From assembly GCF_001921745.1 (NCBI RefSeq), contig NZ_MRYA01000001.1, forward strand, positions 620,001-684,000: a stretch of DNA of 64,000 bases. The letters are read 5' to 3'. Source of the DNA: Psychrobacter sp. Cmf 22.2. GTDB taxonomy: Bacteria > Pseudomonadota > Gammaproteobacteria > Pseudomonadales > Moraxellaceae. The first letter of the stretch is position 1; each line of letters begins with the position of its first letter. Positions 18,663 to 28,942 of the stretch are shown one piece after another. The notes under the pieces were generated by a model, which ran no database searches, was not told where the DNA came from, and saw only the letters and a list, made by a program, of their open reading frames with translations. The position numbers were made by a program, and so were the translations under genes.

Positions 18663-19457
18663 TTAACTCAAAATCAAGCTATCGTCTTCAACCTTTTCAC
18701 CGCGTGTTTGCTCAAACATATCGAGAAGATCATGGACGGTCATGCCGCGACGAATATCGCCTGCGACATCTAATACCACTTGCCCTTGATGTAGCATAAC
18801 GGTACGCGTACCATGCGCTAAAGCCTGCTGCATGGAGTGGGTGACCATCATAGTAGTGAGATTATTGTCTGTCACAATCTTATCAGTCAGCTCTAATACA
18901 AAAGCAGCCGTCTTAGGATCAAGGGCAGCAGTATGCTCATCTAACAATAAGATCTTAGAAGGCTGTAATGATGCCATCAGCAAACTAACCGCCTGACGTT
19001 GTCCACCTGATAACAATCCCATACGGTCAGTTAGACGCTTCTCTAGCCCTAATTTTAGTACAGACAGCTTCTCTCGGAACAAGTCACGGTTGCTTTGGTT
19101 CAAAGCAAAATTTAATCCACGTTTACCGCCACGCTTATAGGCGAGTGCCATATTCTCTTCAATAGTCAAGGCCTCACAAGTACCCGCCATCGGATCTTGA
19201 AACACGCGAGCAACCCAATGAGCGCGCTGATGAGCAGTTTTTTTGGTGACGTCAATGCCATTTAATAGTATTGAGCCACTATCAACTCGTGTAGTACCAC
19301 TGACTGCATTCAAAAAAGTTGATTTACCAGCACCATTGGTACCGATAACCGTGACAAACTCGCCATCAGCGATGTTTAAATTGATACCGCGTAGGGCAGG
19401 GTTTTCGATAGGCGTGCCTGGGTTAAAAGTTAACCGTAAATCTGTGGCTTGCATCAT
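18663..19457 (-). CDS. ABC transporter ATP-binding protein
   Basis: Cytoplasmic ATPase of an importer, 264 residues. Walker A GTNGAGKST is near residues 39-47, the signature is LLSGGQRQA near 150, Walker B is ILLLDEHTAALDP with the catalytic Glu in DEH, and the switch histidine is in MMVTHSM. The same order and arrangement occurs in the family of importers with TrpX-type binding proteins. It is the last gene of the set: binding protein 2, binding protein 1, permease, ATPase. It starts 69 bp after the permease stop and ends before a terminator. The substrate is unknown; aromatic amino acids are known for some relatives. Confidence 0.92.
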   Translation of the reverse strand: MMQATDLRLTFNPGTPIENPALRGINLNIADGEFVTVIGTNGAGKSTFLNAVSGTTRVDSGSILLNGIDVTKKTAHQRAHWVARVFQDPMAGTCEALTIEENMALAYKRGGKRGLNFALNQSNRDLFREKLSVLKLGLEKRLTDRMGLLSGGQRQAVSLLMASLQPSKILLLDEHTAALDPKTAAFVLELTDKIVTDNNLTTMMVTHSMQQALAHGTRTVMLHQGQVVLDVAGDIRRGMTVHDLLDMFEQTRGEKVEDDSLILS

Positions 19458-19526
19458 AATCGTGGTTCCTTGTCATCTCTTTAAGCTAAAAGCTTCTTCA
19501 AGCTTGTATGGCTATCTTAGGCATCA

Positions 19527-20426
19527 TCAAGCGCGAACTCTACGAGATAAAAACTTAGTTTTGGCTTTTGGCAATACTAATGCCAATACGACGAGTAAAG
19601 CAGTAATCAAGTTCAAGTCTTGTGGACCAAAGCCAATACTACGCAGCGTATCGCTTGATAACGCAACCTGAATAAACAACTTATACAGTACTGCGCCAAC
19701 GATTACAGCAAAAGTAATGAGCCAAATGCGTTTGGCAGGAATAATGGTCTCACCAATGATCACTGCTGCTAAACCAATGACAATAGTACCGATACCGATA
19801 GAGATATCTGCACCGCCTTGCGTCTGTACAAACAGTGCCCCAGCCAAAGCGATCAAACCATTAGAGACTGCCATACCGATAATAGTCATCCAAGAGGTGT
19901 TGATACCTTGTGCTTGTGCCATACGAAGGTTGGAGCCAGTCGCACGCATAGACAAACCAGTTTCGGTGCTATAAAACCAATCTAACAGTAGCTTGGCAAC
20001 CAAGATGACCACGCCAATAATCAGGCAGCGCATCCAATAACCATTGCCATCAGTCACAAGTGAGCTAAATACAGTAGTTTCGCCAAGCAGTGGTAGGTTT
20101 GGTGCACCCATAATACGCAGGTTGACAGAATACAAAGCAACCATAACCAAAATACTAGCAAGTAGCTGTAAAATACCTAGCTTGACATGCAACCATGCAG
20201 TGACGATACCAGCGACTGACCCTGCCAGCATACCAAAAACACATGCCAGCCATGGATTAATACCAGCGACGATGGAGATACCAGCGACCGCGCCACCTAA
20301 CGGAAAACTTCCATCAGCGGTTAAGTCAGGAAAATCAAGGGTACGAAACGAGATTAGCACACCAAGTGCTACAAGGCCGTAAATCAGACCACTTTCAAGC
20401 GCACCAAAAAAAGCGATTAAAGACAT
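19527..20426 (-). CDS. ABC transporter permease (BPD_transp_2 type)
   Basis: Inner-membrane permease of 299 residues with about eight to nine hydrophobic segments, of the branched-chain amino acid permease superfamily. The segment LVALGVLISFRTLDFPDLTA near residue 20 is typical for permeases that work with ABC_sub_bind-type lipoproteins, and STETGLSMRATGSN near residue 150 is the cytoplasmic coupling loop. Only one permease gene is present, so it likely forms a homodimer. It lies 281 bp after the first binding-protein gene. The ATG at 20426 has only a weak ribosome site. Confidence 0.92.
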   Translation of the reverse strand: MSLIAFFGALESGLIYGLVALGVLISFRTLDFPDLTADGSFPLGGAVAGISIVAGINPWLACVFGMLAGSVAGIVTAWLHVKLGILQLLASILVMVALYSVNLRIMGAPNLPLLGETTVFSSLVTDGNGYWMRCLIIGVVILVAKLLLDWFYSTETGLSMRATGSNLRMAQAQGINTSWMTIIGMAVSNGLIALAGALFVQTQGGADISIGIGTIVIGLAAVIIGETIIPAKRIWLITFAVIVGAVLYKLFIQVALSSDTLRSIGFGPQDLNLITALLVVLALVLPKAKTKFLSRRVRA

Positions 20427-20707
20427 AAGAGATCAGTAAGTCATAACCAAGCGTTTGACGAAACGTATTCTAATGATGGATGTGTAGGATCATGGCATAC
20501 GCCAGTACTATCTATCCCATCAACATAGGAGTTAATGTTCGCTAAACGTCTAAGTGGTGAATTTAACAGATTAAGCAATCTGCGGTTAGGGTAAATCAAA
20601 ACATGTCGTAATTGAACATCAAAGCAGACGATAATTTGCGTTGTTCATTATGCATGTTATTATCGCCTGTTTTAGGGTTTTAATTTTAGGCAGACTACAA
20701 AGGTGCG

Positions 20708-21748
20708 CTATTCTACCACTTCTTTTGCTTGGTCAATAACTGCTTGTGATAAGGTAATACCTTGCTCTTCTGCATGTGTTGGACTGACATACAAATCAAG
20801 CATTTGCGGTGTATATACAGGAATAGCGCCTGCTGCTTCACCATTTAAGATACGTACTACGATTTTACCAGTCTCGCGGCCAAGATCGTAATAATTCACG
20901 CCCAAAGCTGCAACAGCACCGCGCTCAACTGAGCTGGTATCTGAGGCAATTAATGGAATCTTACTCTCTTTTGCGATTTGGTATAATGACTCGTAAGCTG
21001 ATACTACATTGTTATCGGTTGAGGTATAGATTGTATCGACCTTACCCTCAAGACTACGTGCCGCCATCGCAATATCGTTACTACGCTGAGCTGGCGCTTC
21101 ATGCACGTTGATACCAAGTGGCGTCAATTTCTCTTTTAAGTTTTTCAAAATGATGGTCGAATTGACTTCACCTGGACTATAGACGTAACCGACGTCTTTA
21201 AGGTCCGGTATAATCTGGCGCATTAAGTCAATTTGTGGCTCATAGGGTAAGGCATCTGATGCACCTGTAACGTTAGTGCCAGAGCCATCAAGCTTAGATA
21301 CTAGTTTGGCTGCTACTGGGTCAGTCACTGCTGAAAATACCATTGGGATACTGCTGGTAGAGGCTGCAACAGACTGAGCAGATGGGGTTGCAATAGCAAC
21401 GATAACGTCTGGCTCGTCTGCGACAAACTGCTTAGCAATCTGTCCTGCTGTTGCCGTATTGCCCTGTGCGCTTTGGAAGTTGACCGCTAAGTTTTCACCG
21501 TCTTTAAAACCCGCGTCATTTAACTCGTCAATGACACCTTTACGCACATCATCAAGTGCTGGGTGCTCGACAATGGCGGTAATAGCGACAGTCTTCATTG
21601 CGGTAGCGTCGTCGCTAGTAGCAGCACCATCAGTTGCACTAGTATCTTGTGCTGATTGGTTACAGCCAGTCAAGATAGCAGTACACATACTGCCTAATAA
21701 CAAGGCTTTACTAAAATTAAAACGACCAAAACGGTTTTGATAAAACAT
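20708..21748 (-). CDS. ABC transporter substrate-binding lipoprotein 1
   Basis: Periplasmic binding protein of 346 residues, anchored by a lipid on the cysteine of the lipobox ILTGC near residue 29. The mature part has the TrpX-like (ABC_sub_bind) pattern: AITAIVEHPALDDVRKGVIDEL at its start by position, NFQSAQGN, IVAIATPSAQS, GYVYSPGEVNS, and YTSTDNNVVSAYES. I chose the ATG at 21748, where AGGAG is well placed; the frame is open for 12 more codons. It is a close paralogue of the gene just upstream (21826-22872); the two share nearly every signature segment. Substrate unknown. Confidence 0.92.
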   Translation of the reverse strand: MFYQNRFGRFNFSKALLLGSMCTAILTGCNQSAQDTSATDGAATSDDATAMKTVAITAIVEHPALDDVRKGVIDELNDAGFKDGENLAVNFQSAQGNTATAGQIAKQFVADEPDVIVAIATPSAQSVAASTSSIPMVFSAVTDPVAAKLVSKLDGSGTNVTGASDALPYEPQIDLMRQIIPDLKDVGYVYSPGEVNSTIILKNLKEKLTPLGINVHEAPAQRSNDIAMAARSLEGKVDTIYTSTDNNVVSAYESLYQIAKESKIPLIASDTSSVERGAVAALGVNYYDLGRETGKIVVRILNGEAAGAIPVYTPQMLDLYVSPTHAEEQGITLSQAVIDQAKEVVE

Positions 21749-21825
21749 GGGTCTCACTCCTAAAATAATAGTGTGTCCGTACACTATATAAATAATTGAC
21801 GTGCTGATTGTTATCTTACTACTTT

Positions 21826-22872
21826 TTATTTGGTATCGACATCAGTATCAGTGTTGATGGCATTTTTGAGTAAATCTGCTGATAAGCTCACTCCTTGCTC
21901 AGCTGCATGCTTTGGACTTGCATATAAGGTTAAGGTGTTCATAACCTCAGGCTTAATAGTATCGACCGCTTCGCCATTTAGTACTCGATAAACCATTTTG
22001 CCAGTAGTACGGCCAAAATCATAGTCATTTACCCCAAGTGCTGCTGTCGCACCGCGTCTGACACTGAACTCATCTGAAGCAATAATTGGTATATCAAGCT
22101 CGTTCGCTGCGCCTGCCATCGCCTCGAATGCAGACACGACATTATTATCTAATGAAGTATAAATGACGTCAGCGCGGCCAGCAAGACTGCGTGTCGCCAT
22201 GGCAACGTCAGTTGGGCGATTGGCTGTTACATCTAGTATTTTGAGTCCACGTGCTGAGGCGGCCTCCTTAAGCTGATTAAGCACGACTACAGAGTTGACC
22301 TCACCTGGGCTATAGACGTAGCCAATGGTTTTTGCATCAGGGACAATTTTTTGAATGTTTTCTAGCTGCGGCTCTATAGGCAATTGGCTGGATAAACCTG
22401 TCACGTTGGTTTGAATGGGAACGCCCTTGTCATCGATAAGTTTGGCTGCCACAGGGTCTGAGATAGCAGTATAAACAACTGGAACGGTTTTGGTTGACGC
22501 CACGATTGACTGAGCAGATGGCGTTGAGATGGCTACGATGGCATCTGGATTGTCGCCTGCAAACTGCTTAGCGATCTGCCCTGCTGTCGCCGTATTACCT
22601 TGCGCACTTTGGAAGTTAACGGTTAAGTTTTGACCTTCGACATAGCCGTTATCTGCCAACTCATCGATAATGCCGCGACGCATCTCATCTAGTGATGGAT
22701 GTTCGACGATTTGAGTGATGGCTAATGTCTTGGCAGGCTTGTCAGCATCAGCTCCTGGACTTTCATTGGTCGCTGTTGCAGTATCAGTGGAGTTTGAGCA
22801 GCCCATCAATCCAAGGACAGTGCTGATAGCAGCACCATATAGGCTTAAGCGTAAGGTAGAAGCAATAGTCAT
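21826..22872 (-). CDS. ABC transporter substrate-binding lipoprotein 2
   Basis: First gene of the transporter set: a 348-residue lipoprotein with lipobox GLMGC near residue 25 and a TrpX-like binding fold. Segments shared with its neighbour include VNFQSAQGNTATAGQIAKQF, TPSAQS, YVYSPGEVNS and LDNNVVSAFE. Differences cluster in the region after DPVAAKL, where this copy has three extra residues (DKGVPIQTNVTG), which may alter ligand contacts. The ATG at 22872 has only a weak ribosome site. The two copies are probably the product of a tandem duplication and feed one permease. Confidence 0.92.
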   Translation of the reverse strand: MTIASTLRLSLYGAAISTVLGLMGCSNSTDTATATNESPGADADKPAKTLAITQIVEHPSLDEMRRGIIDELADNGYVEGQNLTVNFQSAQGNTATAGQIAKQFAGDNPDAIVAISTPSAQSIVASTKTVPVVYTAISDPVAAKLIDDKGVPIQTNVTGLSSQLPIEPQLENIQKIVPDAKTIGYVYSPGEVNSVVVLNQLKEAASARGLKILDVTANRPTDVAMATRSLAGRADVIYTSLDNNVVSAFEAMAGAANELDIPIIASDEFSVRRGATAALGVNDYDFGRTTGKMVYRVLNGEAVDTIKPEVMNTLTLYASPKHAAEQGVSLSADLLKNAINTDTDVDTK

Positions 22873-23203
22873 TATTAGATTAACTCATAAGTTGTATCAA
22901 TTCCAAAAACCAGATTCATCAAGCCTAATTATGTAGTGCTTGCACTCGTCTTCGTTATATTTGATCTTTAAGATATTATTGGAAAATGCAGGTTAGCCAG
23001 TTCGATGCTATATTGATATCAAGATAGCAGGCTAACAACAGAGCAATCGTTCCGTCGATCGTTATGTTCATATTATGACAGTAATGTAAGTTATCGCAAT
23101 AAAAAATTAAAGCGTATTCGTCATAGGTGTTATTAAACAATGCTGTGGTACTTTTATAGAGCAATATAAAGCGATTTTTAGTCGCTATACTATAAAAAAA
23201 CCA
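22873..23203. other. Upstream region of the ABC operon with a long imperfect hairpin
   Basis: No gene is seen. GTTAGCC at 22992-22998 pairs with GGCTAAC at 23030-23036, and inside it TGCTAT at 23006-23011 pairs with ATAGCA at 23024-23029, with seven unpaired bases on one side. It lies 120-165 bp before the start of binding lipoprotein 2 and could be a leader structure or an operator. Confidence 0.4.
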
Positions 23204-23237
23204 TAAAAAAAGATGCCAATAGTGACATCTTTTTTAT
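23204..23237 (-). terminator. Terminator after metG
   Basis: AAAAAAGATG at 23206-23215 pairs with CATCTTTTTT at 23226-23235, with a T run on the minus strand. It lies about 25 bp after the metG stop codon. Confidence 0.85.
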
Positions 23238-23259
23238 TGTCTGACATTGTACTTAAAAC

Positions 23260-25371
23260 TTACGCTAAGGTATCGCCAACGACACAGTCATCAGGCAAAG
23301 TAACGACCGTTAGCCCGGTCTTTGGATCGCCAGTCGATAACACCATGCCTTCTGAGACACCAAACTTCATCTTTCGCGGGGCAAGATTGGTCACACAAAT
23401 CACCTTTTTATCAGCCAGTTGCTCAGGCTCATAAAACTTACGAATGCCACTAAACACATTGCGCGGTTTGTCTTCGCCGACATCTAAGGTAAATTGTAGT
23501 AGCTTGTCCGCGCCTTCGACGTGATTGCACTCTAAAACATGTGCCACTTTCATCTCAACTTTGGCAAAATCTTCGATGCCGATATAATCCCCTTGCTCAG
23601 TATCAGTCTTGGCTGCCTGCGTGTTTTTGTCTGCTTTGCTGTCACAGTTGACATCTGTATCGTTAGCAACTGGTATAGCGGCTTGAGCCAAAGATTCCTT
23701 TGATGCCTCAACCATCGCCTCGATATCTTTTTCTTCGATACGCTGCATTAAAGGTTTAAATTTATTGATTTTGTGACCCAGTAGCCATTCATTGCGGCTG
23801 GCAAAGCTTAAGTCTTCAATATTCAAAAACGTTTTGGCATTGGCCGTCAGCTCAGGTAATACTGGCGCAAGATATACCATTAATTGACGGAAGATGTTAA
23901 TCGCCACCGAGCAGACGTCCTGAACTTCTTGCTCAGTGCCCTCGATCTTGGCAAGTGACCAAGGTTTCTTTTCGTCGATATACTCATTGGCTTTATCCGC
24001 ACATTGCATAATCAAACGCATGGCACGTGAAAATTCACGATTCTCATAAGCGGCAGCAATTTCATCACCGGTTTTGGTGATATCTTCTAGCAACGTTGAC
24101 TCTACGCAAACGTCCGACAGCATCCCGTCATATTTTTTAACAATAAAGCCGGCACTGCGACTGGCAATATTAACCACTTTACCCACCAAGTCAGAGTTGA
24201 CCTTTTGCATAAAGTCTTCTAAATCAAGGTTGATGTCCTCGACTTTATCAGACAATTTACTGGCAAAGTAGTAACGCAAATACTCAGGATGTAAGTGCTC
24301 AGCGTAAGTTTCGGCTTTGATAAAGGTGCCGCGTGACTTACTCATTTTTTCGCCATTGACCATTAAGAAGCCGTGGGCAAAAACGCCGGTTGGGGTACGG
24401 AACTCGCTGCCGGCTAGCATAGCTGGCCAAAACAAAGCATGGAAATACACGATATCTTTACCGATAAAATGGTAAACCTCAGTTTTGTGCTCGTTCTCTT
24501 GCGCCCAGTAACGATCAAAATCAAGCGCTTGCTCTGTACCTTCACGCTTATCGCATAGGTTTTTAAAGCTCGCCATGTAGCCGACTGGCGCATCTAGCCA
24601 TACATAAAAGTATTTGTCCGGCTCGACGCTTGGCGTATCTGGGATTTGGAAACCAAAGTAGGGCGCATCACGTGAGATATCCCAACTGGCAAGCCCAGCT
24701 TCGAACCACTCTTGGAGTTTGTTGGCGACCGATACTTGCAGGCGATTATCACTACGCGTCCAATCTTTTAAAAACTGCTCAAATTCTGGCAAGTCAAAGA
24801 AATAATGCTTTGAGGTTTTTAGCACAGGTGTGGCATTAGACAACGTCGAGTATGGATTTTTGAGATCTGTCGCGTCATAAGTCGTGCCGCATACTTCACA
24901 GTTATCACCATATTGATCCAGCGCACCGCACTCAGAGCATTCTCCTTTGACAAATCGATCGGCCAAAAATAACTGCTTTTCAGGATCAAATAACTGTTCA
25001 ACGTCTTTTGTACTGATATGCCCTGCGCTATTAAGTCGGCGATAAATCAGCTCAGAGAAATGTTTGTTTTCTTCTGAATGAGTGGTGTGATAATTGTCAA
25101 AGTTAATCAAAAACTTAGCAAAGTCCGCTTCATGCGAGGCTTTAACTGAGGCAATCTGCTCCTCTGGCGTGATGCCATTGGCTTCAGCTTTTAGCATGAT
25201 TGCCGTACCATGTGCGTCATCCGCGCAGACATACGTAACCTGATGGCCTTGTGCCTTCATCGCACGCGCCCAAATGTCGGTCTGAATATATTCTACAAGA
25301 TGCCCCAAATGGATATAGCCATTGGCGTAGGGCAGCGCACTTGTTACTAAAATCTCACGCACTTTTGTCAC
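23260..25371 (-). CDS. metG: Methionyl-tRNA synthetase
   Basis: Class I aminoacyl-tRNA synthetase of 703 residues that charges tRNA-Met. The HIGH-type motif is HLGH at residues 21-24, the KMSKS loop is [11 protein letters not shown] near residue 342, and four zinc-binding cysteines are in [20 protein letters not shown] near 145. The C-terminal 100 residues, after an acidic linker, are the tRNA-binding OB-fold domain ([20 protein letters not shown]) found in long MetG forms and needed for dimerisation. The start codon is GTG at 25371; no in-frame ATG lies closer to the family start, and the ribosome site is weak. Single gene with its own terminator. Confidence 0.97.
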   Translation of the reverse strand: MTKVREILVTSALPYANGYIHLGHLVEYIQTDIWARAMKAQGHQVTYVCADDAHGTAIMLKAEANGITPEEQIASVKASHEADFAKFLINFDNYHTTHSEENKHFSELIYRRLNSAGHISTKDVEQLFDPEKQLFLADRFVKGECSECGALDQYGDNCEVCGTTYDATDLKNPYSTLSNATPVLKTSKHYFFDLPEFEQFLKDWTRSDNRLQVSVANKLQEWFEAGLASWDISRDAPYFGFQIPDTPSVEPDKYFYVWLDAPVGYMASFKNLCDKREGTEQALDFDRYWAQENEHKTEVYHFIGKDIVYFHALFWPAMLAGSEFRTPTGVFAHGFLMVNGEKMSKSRGTFIKAETYAEHLHPEYLRYYFASKLSDKVEDINLDLEDFMQKVNSDLVGKVVNIASRSAGFIVKKYDGMLSDVCVESTLLEDITKTGDEIAAAYENREFSRAMRLIMQCADKANEYIDEKKPWSLAKIEGTEQEVQDVCSVAINIFRQLMVYLAPVLPELTANAKTFLNIEDLSFASRNEWLLGHKINKFKPLMQRIEEKDIEAMVEASKESLAQAAIPVANDTDVNCDSKADKNTQAAKTDTEQGDYIGIEDFAKVEMKVAHVLECNHVEGADKLLQFTLDVGEDKPRNVFSGIRKFYEPEQLADKKVICVTNLAPRKMKFGVSEGMVLSTGDPKTGLTVVTLPDDCVVGDTLA

Positions 25372-25538
25372 CTATACTTTTATATAAACGGGTTAGTTAT
25401 CATCATCGCACGCTATTTATGGCGGGCGGACGCGATGTTATCAATGGTAAAGCTTTTAAAAAAGGAAAAATTTAAAAAGTGTGCCTATGATACCGTAATT
25501 CGACCAAATTTGTGACAATCCTCGGTAATTAATCACGT

Positions 25539-25577
25539 TAAAAAACCCACCAAGTAAAGTACGAAGTGGGTTTTTAT
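25539..25577 (-). terminator. Terminator after the GntP-type permease
   Basis: AAAAACCCAC at 25541-25550 pairs with GTGGGTTTTT at 25566-25575; on the minus strand a T run follows. It lies about 25 bp past the permease stop codon. Confidence 0.85.
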
Positions 25578-25599
25578 GCACATATTAATATAGATTTGT

Positions 25600-27081
25600 T
25601 TAGAAAGAACCAAACATCGTACCTAAGATAATGATAGAGGTAACAGCGATTAACGGAATCACCATGGTGACCATGGCAAGGTTTAAATATGACTGTTTAT
25701 GGGTCAAGCCGCAAATAGCAAATAACGTGATGACAGCGCCACTATGGGGCAAAGTATCAAGACCGCCTGCTGCCATAACTGCTACACGGTGCATAAGCTC
25801 TGGATCAATTCCAGCTTCTACCGCCATTCTTAAATAGTCGTCACCGAGCGTCGACAGTGCGATACTTAAGCCACCAGATGATGAGCCTGTAATACCAGCA
25901 AGCGTGGTCATCGCCACGGCTTCTGAGATAAGCGGGTTATTAGGGCTTAGATTTAAGATATTGTCACGAATGATAAGAAAACCTGCCAATGATGCAATCA
26001 CCGCACCGTAGCCAACTTCTGATGCCGTATTAAAAATCGGCAACATCGAATCGTAAGTACCACGGTTGATGGTTTTTTGTAGGTTATTCCAATGACCAAT
26101 ACGCAATACGATCAAAACTATACAGGCTACAACTAACGAGATAATAATTGACCAAAGACCAAGTGAACCATCGATATTTAAGCCTGGAAACTGGGCTTGT
26201 AAGCCGCTAAAGTCTAACGACGGAAAAACAGCATAAGTAAGTAATGCGTTTAGAGCGATGACCAATACCAGCGGAATCATGGCGATGGCAAACGAGGTTT
26301 GATGCGTGTTGTGCATGGCGCTTGATGTTGCTAGATTGCTTTTAGCGATGTTGTTTTGTGCAGTATTGTTTGTCGTGTCACCTGCAGGCTCTTTTATAGC
26401 ATCGATACCACCGACGCCCACGTCATCATCATGCTGACCATAGCCTTCACCTGCAGCATTGGCTTTGCGAGCTCGCGACTGCAACCATAACCACCCACCA
26501 ATGAACATGATCGTACCGCCAATAATACCTAAGATAGGCGCTGCAAAGACGTTGGTATTATAATAAGGAATCGGAATAGCATTCTGAATCGCTGGCGTGC
26601 CTGGCAATGCCGTCATTGTAAAGGTAAATGAGCCTAACGCAATCGCTGCTGGAATCAAGCGCTTAGGAATATCAGCGGCTTTGAATAAGTCTTTGGCGAT
26701 TGGATAGATAGCAAACGCTACGACAAATAACGAGACACCACCATAGGTTAAGATAGCACAAACCAAAATAACGGCTAAAATGGCTTTACTGGCACCGAGC
26801 TTTTCGACCACGGTATTGGCAATCGCTGTCGCCGCGCCAGAGTCTGCCATCAATCGTCCAAACAGCGCACCCAATAAGAAGATAGGGAAGAATTTAAGCA
26901 AAAAACCACTTAATGCTCCCATAAACACATCGGTATAGGCGGGAATACTACTTAAAAAATCACCTGATAAAAAGACCGCTAACGTCGCCATAATCGGCGC
27001 TAGGATGAGCACCGAATAACCGCGATAAGCGAAAAACATTAATAAAAATAAAGTAATAATGATAGCAAATGTGCTAAACAT
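25600..27081 (-). CDS. GntP-family permease, probably for 3-hydroxybutyrate
   Basis: Inner-membrane transporter of 493 residues with around 12 hydrophobic segments and a polar, Asn/Asp-rich loop near residues 210-250. FLLGALFGRLMADSGAA, ALPGTPAIQNAIP and GGLDTLPHSGAVITLF fit the GntP family, whose members carry gluconate, hydroxybutyrate and related acids. The ATG at 27081 has a near-perfect AAGGAGG eight bases upstream. It is divergent from the AtoE/CoA-transferase/3-hydroxybutyrate dehydrogenase series, separated by 393 bp, which suggests D-3-hydroxybutyrate as substrate. This is inferred from neighbours, not from residues. Confidence 0.85.
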   Translation of the reverse strand: MFSTFAIIITLFLLMFFAYRGYSVLILAPIMATLAVFLSGDFLSSIPAYTDVFMGALSGFLLKFFPIFLLGALFGRLMADSGAATAIANTVVEKLGASKAILAVILVCAILTYGGVSLFVVAFAIYPIAKDLFKAADIPKRLIPAAIALGSFTFTMTALPGTPAIQNAIPIPYYNTNVFAAPILGIIGGTIMFIGGWLWLQSRARKANAAGEGYGQHDDDVGVGGIDAIKEPAGDTTNNTAQNNIAKSNLATSSAMHNTHQTSFAIAMIPLVLVIALNALLTYAVFPSLDFSGLQAQFPGLNIDGSLGLWSIIISLVVACIVLIVLRIGHWNNLQKTINRGTYDSMLPIFNTASEVGYGAVIASLAGFLIIRDNILNLSPNNPLISEAVAMTTLAGITGSSSGGLSIALSTLGDDYLRMAVEAGIDPELMHRVAVMAAGGLDTLPHSGAVITLFAICGLTHKQSYLNLAMVTMVIPLIAVTSIIILGTMFGSF

Positions 27082-27474
27082 GACTGCCCTCCTTGGCAAA
27101 ATTCAGTCAGCGATTATGCAGGGCATATGAATGTAGGTCAATAAAATTAATCAAAATAAGCAATATATAATCTTATATTAAACATAAATCTACATTGATA
27201 ACATATTGGCTTACCATATACTGAGCTACTATGCTGACTGGTACACTCTTAACGTTATTATCTAGTCGCTGCAAGGATAATGTGTTAAGTTATTATAAAA
27301 ATTGCATATGATATATCGATATAAAACGTATTAACATAACTATTTGCATATTTGGAAATTCTGTATATTTGGCAATGCAGATAAGCTATCATATTTGTGA
27401 AGTGCTTTTGCTAAGCAAGATTTCATTGACAAAAGACTCAAACAACAAACATTGAATCGACAAGGAATGTGGAT
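27082..27474. promoter_or_regulatory. Divergent control region between GntP permease and AtoE permease
   Basis: AT-rich, no gene. ATATTTGG occurs at 27348-27355 and 27365-27372 (17 bp apart), with a related ATATTTGT at 27391-27398. These may be regulator sites for the hydroxybutyrate module. I could not settle a promoter. Confidence 0.4.
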
Positions 27475-28815
27475 ATGTTTAATGCCATAACAAACGCCAG
27501 TGTACAACTGGTTAACCGTTATTTGCCATCTCCGTTCGTATTCTCAATTATTTTAACGCTCATTGCCTTTGTTGTTGGTCTTGCCGTTACTGGTCAGGAT
27601 ATGATCGCTATGGCTGGGCATTGGGGTAATGGATTATGGTCGCTACATAGCTTTGCCATGCAAATGGCCCTCATATTAGTGACAGGCTATGCGTTCGCTA
27701 GTGCACCCTTCATTCAGCGTTTACTGGATAATATTGCCAGCCGTATTCATTCTCCTTCGACCGCTATCATAGTATCGACCTTAGTGGGTTTGGTTGGTTC
27801 ATGGATAAACTGGGGATTTGGTCTCATTATTGGTGCTATTTTTGCCAAGTCACTTGCCAAAAAAGTCGCTAATGTAGATTATCCCTTATTGGTAGCCGCA
27901 GCATATTCAGGGTTTGTTATCTGGCATGGCGGCTTTTCAGGATCGATACCGCTAACACTAAGCTCAGGCGGTGATACTTTACTCACGCTATCGGGCAATG
28001 TCATGACCGAAGCGGTGCCTTTATCACAGACAATATTTGCTGGTTATAATTTGCTTATTGTTGGTTTGTTAGTTGTAATATTACCTCTGTTAAACCGTTT
28101 TATGCATCCAAAAACCCCTACTGTTATCGACCCCAAGCTTATTAAAAAAGAAGCTTACGTGTCGCCTCGCCGAGATACTCCAGCACAAATGTTAGATGAC
28201 AGCCGTATTGTCGCCGTGATTCTGCTGGCGTTAGCTTTGATGTACTATATTAGTGAGTTTGGTAGCAATGGTTTTAATTTAGGGCTCAATATAGTTATTG
28301 GGCTATTCTTGTTTGTCGGCTTGTTATCGCATGGCACGCTTGAGCGTTACTATCGTGCAGTAAACTCAGGTATAGGCGGTATCACCGGGATTGTATTATT
28401 GTTTCCGTTTTACGGTGGCATTATGGGGATCATGACGGGAGCAAATGCTGATGGTATCTCTATTAGTACGCAAGTGACCGAATTCTTTGTCAATTCGGCG
28501 TCGGCAGACAGCTTTCCTATTTTTGCATTTTTAAGCGCAGGCTTAGTTAACGTCTTTGTGCCATCGGGCGGTGGTCAGTTTGCTGTGCAAGGGCCTGTCA
28601 TGATACCTGCTGGCGTTGAGCTTGGTGTTAATCCAGCAGTGACAGCGATGGCGGTAGCTTGGGGCGATGCATGGACCAATATGATTCAGCCATTTTGGGC
28701 ATTACCATTATTGGGTATTGCAGGCTTAGATGCTCGAGCTATCATGGGTTATTGCCTCATAGTGCTTTCCGTATCAGGGGCAGTTATTATGGGTGTATTT
28801 TGGTTGGTGGTATAA
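27475..28815 (+). CDS. atoE: Short-chain fatty acid transporter, AtoE family
   Basis: Inner-membrane permease of 446 residues with about 10-12 hydrophobic segments, resembling AtoE, which carries acetoacetate and short-chain fatty acids. Diagnostic segments are ASRIHSPSTAIIVSTLVGLV, WINWGFGLIIGAIFAK, FVIWHGGFSGSIPLTL and PSGGGQFAVQGPVMIPA, and AWGDAWTNMIQPFWALPLL near the end. The ATG at 27475 has AAGGA eight bases upstream; the GTG two codons earlier would be only two bases from it. It leads the CoA-transferase and dehydrogenase genes on the same strand, 127 bp before the first, and should supply their substrate. Confidence 0.92.
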   Translation: MFNAITNASVQLVNRYLPSPFVFSIILTLIAFVVGLAVTGQDMIAMAGHWGNGLWSLHSFAMQMALILVTGYAFASAPFIQRLLDNIASRIHSPSTAIIVSTLVGLVGSWINWGFGLIIGAIFAKSLAKKVANVDYPLLVAAAYSGFVIWHGGFSGSIPLTLSSGGDTLLTLSGNVMTEAVPLSQTIFAGYNLLIVGLLVVILPLLNRFMHPKTPTVIDPKLIKKEAYVSPRRDTPAQMLDDSRIVAVILLALALMYYISEFGSNGFNLGLNIVIGLFLFVGLLSHGTLERYYRAVNSGIGGITGIVLLFPFYGGIMGIMTGANADGISISTQVTEFFVNSASADSFPIFAFLSAGLVNVFVPSGGGQFAVQGPVMIPAGVELGVNPAVTAMAVAWGDAWTNMIQPFWALPLLGIAGLDARAIMGYCLIVLSVSGAVIMGVFWLVV

Positions 28816-28942
28816 CTGGAATGACATATCAGCATGTAAAAAATGTAAAGACTAACAAAATTAATAGGGTCAGTTAAAAGTAATACTAGAACGGATACGT
28901 AATGAATATAAATCAACTAACAGATAATTATAGGAGTCAACC

